DNA of 64,000 nt from Ancylothrix sp036704045. GTDB taxonomy: Bacteria > Cyanobacteriota > Cyanobacteriia > Cyanobacteriales > Oscillatoriaceae. Position numbers and translations under genes: made by a program. The stretch lies in contig DATNQM010000037.1 of the NCBI GenBank assembly GCA_036704045.1, forward strand, positions 310,001 to 374,000, written 5' to 3'. How positions within the stretch are numbered: the first letter of the stretch is position 1; every line of letters begins with the position of its first letter. Under the pieces are notes generated by a model. That model saw only the letters and a program-made list of their open reading frames with translations, had not been told where the DNA came from and made no database searches. Shown piece by piece: positions 36,879 to 44,929 of this stretch.

Positions 36879-39617
36879 ATGCAAACGATCCAAAGAATGA
36901 CCGATTTTTCCCAAGACTTATCACGATATGAACGGCAACCCCTCGATGCTTTTTTTGCACCCAAAACCGTCGCTGTCATTGGCGCAACGGAAAAAGCTGG
37001 CAGTGTTGGCCGTACAATACTATGGAATTTAATTAGCAGTCCGTTTGGCGGTACTGTTTTTCCGGTGAACCCAAAACGCCACAGTGTTCTCGGTATCAAA
37101 GCTTATCCTTCTATTTCTGTAGTACCCGAAAAAGTAGATTTGGCAGTGATCGTCACCCCGGCGCCAACTGTCCCCGCTGTGATCGCGGAATGTGTCGATA
37201 GCGGTGTCAAATGTGCAATTATTATCTCGGCCGGCTTTAAAGAAATTGGCCCCCAGGGCGTAGAATTAGAACACCAAATCCTTGAACAAGCCCACCGAGG
37301 CCAAATGCGAATTATCGGCCCCAACTGTTTAGGGGTGATGAGTCCGCTCACCGGCCTGAATGCGACCTTTGCAAGTGTGATGGCAAGACCTGGTAATGTC
37401 GGTTTTATCAGTCAAAGTGGTGCCTTGTGTACAGCAATTTTGGACTGGAGTTTCCGCGAAAATGTAGGCTTTAGTGCCTTTGTCTCCATCGGTTCGATGT
37501 TAGATGTAGACTGGGGCGATTTAATTTATTATCTTGGTGACGATAACCGCACTAAAAGCATCGTCATTTATATGGAGTCTATTGGCGATGCGCGGTCTTT
37601 TCTTTCGGCTGCGCGAGAAGTAGCCTTGAGTAAACCAATTATTGTGATTAAATCCGGTCGGACTGCCGCTGCCGCAAAAGCCGCTGCCTCTCACACCGGC
37701 GCCCTAGCAGGAAGTGATGAAGTATTAGATGCTGCTTTCCGTCGTTCAGGGGTGTTGCGAGTTAATACAATTGATGATTTGTTTAATATGGCGGAAGTTT
37801 TGGCAAAACAACCACGCCCTAAAAATAAACGTTTAACGATTTTAACTAATGCCGGTGGCCCTGGTGTTTTAACTACTGATGCTTTGATTGCTGAAGGTGG
37901 AGAGTTAGCCCAGCTTGCCCCAGAAACTATTGCAGAACTTGATAAAATTTTGCCTCCCCACTGGAGTCATAGTAACCCGATTGATATTCTTGGAGATGCC
38001 GATCCCCAACGCTATGCAAAGGCTATTGAAATTGCTGCAAAAGACCCCAATAGTGATGGTTTGTTGGCAATTTTAACACCGCAAGCTATGAGTGACCCAA
38101 CTCAAACAGCGGAACAATTAAAAAATGTTACTTCCCAATTACAAGGCAAACCTTTGTTAGCAAGTTGGATGGGGGGTGCTGATGTGGCGGCCGGTGAGGC
38201 AATATTAAATCGGGCTAATATTTACACTTTTCCTTATCCCGATACGGCGGCGCACGTTTTTAATTATATGTGGCGTTACACTTACAATCTGCGGGGGTTG
38301 TATGAAACACCAATTTTACCAAAAGATGATGCCAATACGGCCATTAACCGGCCCGCTGCACAACGAATTATTCAACAAGCCCGTTCTGCCGGTCGTACCA
38401 TTTTAACTGAGTATGAATCGAAAAATTTACTAGCTGCTTATGGTATTCCAACGGTGGATACTCGCGTGGCAAAAACTGAAGATGAGGCTGTAAAACTGGC
38501 GGAACAAATTGGTTATCCAGTGGTTTTAAAGTTGTATTCTGAAACTATTACTCACAAGACTGATGTGGGTGGGGTAAGGCTGTTATTAAAAGATGCCGAA
38601 ACTGTACGCGGCGCCTATCGGGGAATTAAGTCTTCGGTGACGGAAAAAGCCGGGGCTGAACATTTCCAAGGTGTGACGGTTCAACCTATGTTGAAGGTTG
38701 AGGGTTATGAGATTATTATTGGTAGTAGTTTGGATGCACAATTTGGGCCGGTTTTGTTGTTTGGCACCGGCGGACAATTGGTGGAAGTTTTTAAAGATCG
38801 GGCTTTAGGTTTGCCTCCTTTAAATACTACTTTGGCGCGGAGAATGATGGAACAAACTAAGATTTTTACGGCGCTGAAAGGTGTACGCGGACGCAAGCCG
38901 GTGGATTTAGAAAAGTTAGAGCAATTAATGGTAAGGTTTAGTCAGTTAGTGGTAGAGCAACGGTGGATTAAGGAAATTGATATTAATCCTTTGTTGGCTT
39001 CTGAAGAACAGTTAATTGCTTTGGATGCACGGGTGGTTTTACATGATCCTGAAACACCCGAAGAAGAGTTGCCGGTTCCTGCTATTCGTCCTTATCCTAT
39101 TCAATATGTTTCTGCTTGGAAGTCTGAGGATGGAATGGCTGTATCAATTCGTCCTATTCGTCCTGAAGATGAACCATTAGTGGTAAAATTTCACGAAAGT
39201 TTGAGTGACCGTAGTGTTTATTTTCGGTATTTTAATTTACTGAAATTAAGCCGTCGTGTGTCCCACGAACGTTTAACGAGAATTTGTTTTATTGATTATA
39301 ATCAGGAGATGGCTTTGGTGGTGGAATACCGCGATCCTGCAACGGATGAATTACATTTGTTGGGGTTTGGCCGGTTGACAAAATTACACGGCAAAAATGA
39401 AGGTGAGTTTGGGCTTTTGGTAACAGATGAATATCAGCATCGTGGTTTGGGAACCGAGTTATTACGTCGGCTTCTTGAGGTTGCGCGAGATGAAAAGTTG
39501 TCTCGTTTAAGTGCAGATATTTTGCCGGAAAATGTGGAAATGCAGCGCGTTTGTGAAAAGCTTGGTTTCAAGTTACATCGCGCTTTTGATGTGGTGAAAG
39601 CTGAAATTGATTTGTAG
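36879..39617 (+). CDS. ADP-forming acetyl-CoA synthetase fused to a GNAT acetyltransferase
   Basis: The 912 residues contain a CoA-binding domain (about 25-155), succinyl-CoA-ligase-like domains (165-470), an ATP-grasp part (490-725) and a C-terminal GNAT domain (755-905, acetyl-CoA loop EYQHRGLGTELL). The same layout occurs in the protein acetyltransferase PatZ/Pat. Here the phospho-relay histidines of ADP-forming acetyl-CoA synthetases seem intact: H272 in ASHTGALAG and H559 in ITHKTDVGG. It may therefore make acetate and ATP from acetyl-CoA, acetylate proteins, or both. AAGGAG precedes the ATG. With PflB, an acetate branch is plausible. Confidence 0.88.
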   Translation: MQTIQRMTDFSQDLSRYERQPLDAFFAPKTVAVIGATEKAGSVGRTILWNLISSPFGGTVFPVNPKRHSVLGIKAYPSISVVPEKVDLAVIVTPAPTVPAVIAECVDSGVKCAIIISAGFKEIGPQGVELEHQILEQAHRGQMRIIGPNCLGVMSPLTGLNATFASVMARPGNVGFISQSGALCTAILDWSFRENVGFSAFVSIGSMLDVDWGDLIYYLGDDNRTKSIVIYMESIGDARSFLSAAREVALSKPIIVIKSGRTAAAAKAAASHTGALAGSDEVLDAAFRRSGVLRVNTIDDLFNMAEVLAKQPRPKNKRLTILTNAGGPGVLTTDALIAEGGELAQLAPETIAELDKILPPHWSHSNPIDILGDADPQRYAKAIEIAAKDPNSDGLLAILTPQAMSDPTQTAEQLKNVTSQLQGKPLLASWMGGADVAAGEAILNRANIYTFPYPDTAAHVFNYMWRYTYNLRGLYETPILPKDDANTAINRPAAQRIIQQARSAGRTILTEYESKNLLAAYGIPTVDTRVAKTEDEAVKLAEQIGYPVVLKLYSETITHKTDVGGVRLLLKDAETVRGAYRGIKSSVTEKAGAEHFQGVTVQPMLKVEGYEIIIGSSLDAQFGPVLLFGTGGQLVEVFKDRALGLPPLNTTLARRMMEQTKIFTALKGVRGRKPVDLEKLEQLMVRFSQLVVEQRWIKEIDINPLLASEEQLIALDARVVLHDPETPEEELPVPAIRPYPIQYVSAWKSEDGMAVSIRPIRPEDEPLVVKFHESLSDRSVYFRYFNLLKLSRRVSHERLTRICFIDYNQEMALVVEYRDPATDELHLLGFGRLTKLHGKNEGEFGLLVTDEYQHRGLGTELLRRLLEVARDEKLSRLSADILPENVEMQRVCEKLGFKLHRAFDVVKAEIDL

Positions 39618-39624
39618 GGAAAGT

Positions 39625-39681
39625 TGCCGGTTAATGTTGCCGGTATTCGCCACCGATTAATGTTGGTGGCGTTAACCGGCA
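39625..39681. terminator. Nested hairpin between convergent genes
   Basis: TGCCGGTTAA (39625-39634) pairs with TTAACCGGCA (39672-39681), and inside it CGCCACC (39648-39654) pairs with GGTGGCG (39665-39671). All pairs are perfect. It fills the 70-bp gap between the synthetase gene and the convergent hybrid kinase gene and may end both transcripts or act as a cruciform. Confidence 0.65.
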
Positions 39682-39687
39682 GATAAT

Positions 39688-42600
39688 CTAATGACCCATG
39701 ACTAATGACAAAATAGATTCAAGGATTTTTTCTGGTTCCACCGGCTTTGATAAATGTGCTGAAAATCCTGCGGAAAGCGCTTGTTTTTGATTATACTCCC
39801 CAGCATAAGCAGTTAAAGCAATAGCTGGAATTTTAGAAATTTCTCCATTCATTTTTCTTAATTGTTGTAGCAGTTGATAACCATCTATCATCGGCATTCC
39901 AATATCACTAATTAAGATGTCAAAACTTTGATTTTCTAACCTTTCTAAAGCTTCTTGTGCTGATGATACTGCTGTCACTTCACCCCCAGCAGACTCTAAA
40001 ACAAAAGTTAAATAATCCCGCATATCCGCTTCATCATCCACTGTCAAAATTCGCAGACCGGCAATATTTAAAAGCCCAGGAAACTCTTCAGAATTAGCTA
40101 TTTTTACAGAAGATAGCATCAAAGGCAACTCCACCGTAAAAGTTGCACCTCTACCCTCTCCTAAACTTTCTACCTTCACCTTTCCACCATGCAATTCTAC
40201 CAAATGACGCGCAATACTTAAACCCAAACCCAAGCCACCAAACTTGCGAGTAATACTGCTATCTCCCTGCCTAAAACTATCAAAAACATAAGGTAAAAAC
40301 TGGGGATCAATTCCCTGACCATTATCTTTAACAATTATTAAAGCATTTCTGTTTTGCTCTTTTAAAGTTACTTTTACCTCTCCACCTACAGGTGTAAACT
40401 TAACAGCATTAGATAACAAATTCCAGACAATTTGTTGTAAACGTCCGCTATCGCCCATCACCAAATCTACATTTAAATCTATATTTCTAATAATCTTAAT
40501 AGACTTCGCTTCTGCCGAAAGATTTACCGTTTCCAAAGCAGCTTCAATTATTTGTGATAAATTAGTCGGAACAACTTTCAAACTTAATTTACCTTGCAAA
40601 ATCCTCGACACATCTAACAAATCTTCAATTAACTGTGTCTGTAACTTAGCATTACGTTCAATAGTTTCTAAAGCCCGTTCAGTTGTTTCACGGCTAAAAG
40701 AACGAGAACGCAACAATTTTGCCCAACCTAAAATAGGGTTCAAAGGAGAACGCAACTCATGAGATAACACTGCTAAAAATTCATCTTTGATGCGGTTAGC
40801 TGTTTCTGCTTGTTCACGGGCACAACGTTCTCTATGTAATAATTCTTCTTTTTCTTCCTCAGCTTTTTTGCGTTCAGTAACATCAATAGTAATGCCATCA
40901 AACCGGTGGGCAATGCCATTATCATCATAAAAAGCCTTGCCTATAGCTCGAATCCAACGCATTTTTCCGTCTTGACCAATGGTACGATAATCTATATCAA
41001 ATTCGACACCTTGGTTAAGGCATTGTTCAATAGCTAAGCGAGTCGGCTCCCGGTCATCTGGATGCAGCAAATCATAAAACAATTCAATAGAAACTTCTGT
41101 TTCGGGGTTTATGCCAAAATGTTCTTTACATTTTGTATTCCATTGCAGCATAGAAAACGGTAAATCACAATACCATAAACCCAGTTGTGAAGCATCAATA
41201 ATTAAATCAAAACGTTCGCGGTTAATTTGCAAAGATTTTTGCATTTTTTCGCGTTCAGTAATATCTAGCACCAAAGAAAACACAGAGGTTATATTACCGT
41301 TTTCATCTTGGAGACTAGAGTTATACCACTCGCAATAAACTACTGAGCCATCTTTGGCATAATTACGGTTTTTGCATATTGTTTGAACGCAACGGTTTTC
41401 AGTAATTTGGCGAATAATTTCATTGACAACGGGTATATCATCTGGATAAATAAAATTCCAATCTTTAGTTAGGGAAAGCCCGCTTAATTCTTCGGCTTTC
41501 CAACCAAAAATTCTCTCTGCACCGGCACTCCACCGCACAACTTGCCAATTAGCATCCCATTCAATCACCGCTAGGGGACTGTTATCAACGTGGAATAACA
41601 GCCTTTCTTGGGCTTCTCGCAAAACCTTTTCTGCGTTTTTGCTTTCTGTAATATCTTGAGCAATACCTGCGGCTCGGTTTGCTTGTCCTGATGGATCAAA
41701 GATGGGAAAACCCCTGTCGCGTATCCAACGAATTGAGCCGTCGGGACGGACAACGCGGTATTCTGCATCATAACTACCGCCCATGACTTGTTGTTGAAAA
41801 AGTTTTTTGACTCGTGGTTGGTCTTCGGGGTGAATGGCTTCTATCCAACTAAAGTAGTTGCTGTATAAACTTTGGCAACTACGCCCCCAAATTTTTTCGT
41901 AGGCGGGACTGATATAAAGGAGTTTACCTTGTTTGATGTTGGACACCCATAAAACATCATTGATATTTTCGGCAAATTGACGAAAGCGTTCTTCGGAAGT
42001 TCGCAAGGCTTCTTCTAGTTGCCAGCGCTGGGTGAGATCAAGGACAATGCCGGTCATACGGGTGGGTTCTCCGGCTTCGTTGCGAAAAATTTCGCCGACG
42101 CAATAAAACCAGCGAATGCCTTTCTGGTGAAGCACTCGATATTCTAAGGTAATTTGGTTTTGAGTTTCTAAGGCAGAAAGGGTTGCTGTGTTGACTTTTG
42201 GCCGGTCTTCGGGATGGATGCTATTAAGCCAATTTTCATAACTGGGTTCGGTTGAAAGATCGAGTCCGTAGAGTTGGTAATATTCTTCTGACCAACTGAT
42301 GGTTTTATTGAGAATATCCCAGTCCCAGGAGCCTGCTTTGGCGGCTTTTTGAGCCAGTCTCAGACGATATTCACTTTCTCGCAAAGCTGTTTCTGCTTCC
42401 ACGCGGTGGGTGATGTCGGTATCAATGCCAACCCATTCTAAGAGGTTGCCTTTTGAGTTGTACACCGGCACGACTCGGCGTAGGAAATGGCGATATATGC
42501 CTTCTGAGGTTTTGATGCGGTGTTCGTCTTCGTAGGAATATTGGCCTAGGTTTGGGCCGGTTTTGCTTTCAAAGGTGGCTTTTTCCCAGGGTTTGAGGAT

Positions 42601-43782
42601 GGTTTTTCTGTCGTCGGGGTGGATGGCTTCTAGCCAGCCTAAACCGCTATATTCTTCGGGTGTTTGGCCGGTTAGGGCTTGCCAGGTTGGTTGAGGTTCA
42701 ATAAATTCTCCTTGCGGGCTGCAAGTCCAAACGGCTTGGGCTGTGGCAAAGACTAGGGAACGATATCTGGCTTCTGAGCGTTTACGTTCGTTTATTTCTT
42801 GTTCTAGGGATGAGTTGATAGCTTCGAGTTGTTGGGTACGTTCTTTAACTCGTGCTTCGAGTTGAATGTTGAGGTTTTTTATTTGTTCTTCGGCTTGTTT
42901 TTTGATGGTTACATTGCGGACAATATGGGCGGCTCCGATTATTTTTCCTTCTTCGTTTTTAATGGGGTTAAAGCTTAGTTCATAATAATTTTTCTGTAAG
43001 TTTTCGTCGCCAAATTCTTCGGTGATACTAAATTGTTCTCCGTTGAGGGCGCGTTGCCATACAAACATTACTTTTTTTTGCTCGGCCGGCGGTAAGTGGG
43101 TGAGGCATTCTATTAAGCTACTGCCTATTTTAATATCTACTCCATAAACTGTTTTAACTTCTTGTTGATAGGCTTGGTTACAAGCTATATAGCAAAAGTT
43201 TGTGTCAAGGGCAGCAATGCAATCGCTACTGCCGTTTATTATTGCTGTTAATTGGTTGTTGGCGGTTTGCAGTTGGGTTGTCAGTTTTTGGAGGCTATTT
43301 TCTGTTCTGTTGTTGAGTTGAATAATTTGTTTTTCTGGTTGTTTAATTTTGTTGATATTAAGGTTGTTTTCTTGGTTTAAATCGCTGTTTTTGCCTACTA
43401 TGTAGGTAAGACCTGTTTCTGAGTTGAATCGGGTTTTCCAGGTGATCCTTTTGTATGTGCCGTCTTTGCAGAGATAGCGGTTTTCTGTGTTGGTGTAAGT
43501 AGAGTTTTGCAGCGTTTTTGCCTGGTCTTCTGGATGTATAAAGGTTATAAAGGGTTTGTCTTTAAGTTCTTGTTCTTTATATCCTAAGCTGGCACTAAAG
43601 GCTGGGTTGATGCGTTTGATTTTTCCGTTTTGGATAATACAGATAAGGTCGTTAGAGAGTTCAAACAATATTTCTAGGTCTAGGTTTCCTTCGGGTAATT
43701 GTGCGTTTGAAGGGTTCCTGTCTGCCTTTTGCTGTTTTGCTCCTCTTTTCGTTGGTTTGTGTGGAATGTCTTCGCTCTGCAT
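39688..43782 (-). CDS. Seven-PAS hybrid sensor histidine kinase with receiver
   Basis: The 1364 residues hold seven PAS/PAC units (about 35-135, 180-298, 338-462, 470-588, 598-712, 725-842, 855-972), with a coiled segment at 300-335. They are followed by HisKA with H1008 in LSHELRSPLNPIL, an ATPase domain (about 1115-1222) and a receiver with D1293. No membrane segment is present. Its last 370 residues are nearly collinear with the end of the 1669-aa kinase. Plus-strand base composition changes from A/C-rich in the first 2 kb of the coordinates to G/T-rich in the rest, inside one gene. Signal unknown. Confidence 0.94.
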   Translation of the reverse strand: MQSEDIPHKPTKRGAKQQKADRNPSNAQLPEGNLDLEILFELSNDLICIIQNGKIKRINPAFSASLGYKEQELKDKPFITFIHPEDQAKTLQNSTYTNTENRYLCKDGTYKRITWKTRFNSETGLTYIVGKNSDLNQENNLNINKIKQPEKQIIQLNNRTENSLQKLTTQLQTANNQLTAIINGSSDCIAALDTNFCYIACNQAYQQEVKTVYGVDIKIGSSLIECLTHLPPAEQKKVMFVWQRALNGEQFSITEEFGDENLQKNYYELSFNPIKNEEGKIIGAAHIVRNVTIKKQAEEQIKNLNIQLEARVKERTQQLEAINSSLEQEINERKRSEARYRSLVFATAQAVWTCSPQGEFIEPQPTWQALTGQTPEEYSGLGWLEAIHPDDRKTILKPWEKATFESKTGPNLGQYSYEDEHRIKTSEGIYRHFLRRVVPVYNSKGNLLEWVGIDTDITHRVEAETALRESEYRLRLAQKAAKAGSWDWDILNKTISWSEEYYQLYGLDLSTEPSYENWLNSIHPEDRPKVNTATLSALETQNQITLEYRVLHQKGIRWFYCVGEIFRNEAGEPTRMTGIVLDLTQRWQLEEALRTSEERFRQFAENINDVLWVSNIKQGKLLYISPAYEKIWGRSCQSLYSNYFSWIEAIHPEDQPRVKKLFQQQVMGGSYDAEYRVVRPDGSIRWIRDRGFPIFDPSGQANRAAGIAQDITESKNAEKVLREAQERLLFHVDNSPLAVIEWDANWQVVRWSAGAERIFGWKAEELSGLSLTKDWNFIYPDDIPVVNEIIRQITENRCVQTICKNRNYAKDGSVVYCEWYNSSLQDENGNITSVFSLVLDITEREKMQKSLQINRERFDLIIDASQLGLWYCDLPFSMLQWNTKCKEHFGINPETEVSIELFYDLLHPDDREPTRLAIEQCLNQGVEFDIDYRTIGQDGKMRWIRAIGKAFYDDNGIAHRFDGITIDVTERKKAEEEKEELLHRERCAREQAETANRIKDEFLAVLSHELRSPLNPILGWAKLLRSRSFSRETTERALETIERNAKLQTQLIEDLLDVSRILQGKLSLKVVPTNLSQIIEAALETVNLSAEAKSIKIIRNIDLNVDLVMGDSGRLQQIVWNLLSNAVKFTPVGGEVKVTLKEQNRNALIIVKDNGQGIDPQFLPYVFDSFRQGDSSITRKFGGLGLGLSIARHLVELHGGKVKVESLGEGRGATFTVELPLMLSSVKIANSEEFPGLLNIAGLRILTVDDEADMRDYLTFVLESAGGEVTAVSSAQEALERLENQSFDILISDIGMPMIDGYQLLQQLRKMNGEISKIPAIALTAYAGEYNQKQALSAGFSAHLSKPVEPEKILESILSLVMGH

Positions 43783-44018
43783 TTTATTTGTTTTGGGAAA
43801 CCAACATTTTTTTGAGGAGGCAATAGTTTAGGTTTAAGTTTTTTTCTAAATTTTTGCTTGTTAGAGGTGGCAAAATTATTGGTTTTAAAGTTAATTTTTT
43901 AAAAATTATATCTCATAAGAAATAGTTATGCGTCTATCTTTAGATAGATGTGCTTGGTTTCCCAAGGTCATTGATGGGAGGAGGCAAAATTACTCATAAA
44001 TACCCACAAAATTGTTAA

Positions 44019-44045
44019 GGGTCTAGTCGGAGTTTGACTAGACCC
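44019..44045. terminator. Ten-base-pair hairpin
   Basis: GGGTCTAGTC (44019-44028) and GACTAGACCC (44036-44045) pair perfectly around a 7-nt loop, and GTTAA/TTAAC extends the stem after a small bulge. No known gene ends here. Confidence 0.55.
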
Positions 44046-44439
44046 TATTTAACACAATAGTTAGATTTCAATGAGTTAGTGGTTTTGAGAAGTATCGGTC
44101 TTCTTACTAAGGGTTTACTTCTTGCAGTTATTTCTTTAACGCCTCTACACAGTTTGCTCTTTCCAGATTATGGGTTTGGCTCTTCCCCAAATGAGGGGCG
44201 TTTGGCCACTTCCTGCTATGTGCGTAAAGCTTTCACTGCTTGGCTTTTGACAGGAGATACCGGGTCTTAGCCTTTGTTCGTTGTTGTTTTTATTTATGTT
44301 TCTTTTGGGTATCTATTTAGTAAGTTAGCAGCTAGTTTTTTGGTTGACAAGGGGGTTTTACTTTTTTTAACAACCTTTTACATTTGGTAATATTTTAGTT
44401 ATTTTTTGTAAAATATAGCGGTTTTTAATCATACCCCTC

Positions 44440-44472
44440 AACCCCCCCATAGTAGGCAAGGGGGGTTATTTT
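44440..44472 (+). terminator. Terminator-like hairpin without an upstream gene
   Basis: AACCCCCC (44440-44447) pairs with GGGGGGTT (44460-44467) and is followed by ATTTTTG. It has the form of a plus-strand intrinsic terminator, yet the nearest plus-strand gene upstream ends at 39617. It therefore suggests a short unannotated transcript. Confidence 0.6.
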
Positions 44473-44876
44473 TGTACCTCAGCAGATAGAAAAATGCTAT
44501 ATATGTTTTTAAGCCATACATCCGGGCTTATCAATAAATTATCAACTAATTTGTTTGTAAAAAGTTTTATAAGTTTAATGATTTTTATTGTTAAATGTGG
44601 AGAGAATAAATGTAATCGTTAACAATCGCAAGGTAGGGTTATAATTTTGATTTTTTATTCTATAAAGTTAAGGCAAATGAAGCTTTTTTGACAAGGAAAA
44701 TTGCAGTTTTGTTTTCTTTGAAGTTTTATGATAATTTGATACTTTTGCGTTTTAGTAGAGTCTTTTGATAGCTGCGTATCTGTAAGCAATGAAAGAGTTT
44801 TATAAAAATAAAATATTTAGTTGAAGTAGGGGGAAATTTTTGCACCCATAACACCGACAAAGTGAAGCAACTTCAG

Positions 44877-44912
44877 GTTATTATGGATAAATCCCCTCAG
44901 TGGGATTGAAAT
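44877..44912 (+). CRISPR. Single orphan CRISPR-repeat-like sequence, not an array
   Basis: The 36-nt stretch begins GTTATTATGG, contains the short palindrome AATCCC...GGGATT and ends GTGGGATTGAAAT, the form of many cyanobacterial CRISPR repeats. I found no second copy in the window and no cas gene. It ends 17 nt before the alaS start. It may be a relic repeat or a chance or regulatory hairpin. Confidence 0.35.
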
Positions 44913-44929
44913 GTTGTGTATGAAAAACT

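Larger units (their letters stand above)
43783..44929. other. 1.15-kb apparently non-coding region upstream of alaS
   Basis: No convincing protein is seen on either strand; the ORF 44079-44270 looks unlike any family. The region holds a small hairpin TCTATCT/AGATAGA near 43932-43948, a 10-bp hairpin at 44019-44045, a C7/G6 hairpin with T run at 44440-44472, and a CRISPR-repeat-like element just before alaS. The middle part (44050-44290) is less AT-rich than its flanks and could be a decayed gene or an RNA gene. Confidence 0.45.

Noticed and set aside
44079..44270. 63-codon plus-strand ORF upstream of alaS, considered as a transposase end or small gene
   Set aside because: Neither strand gives a recognisable transposase or other family; kept only as part of a non-coding region.
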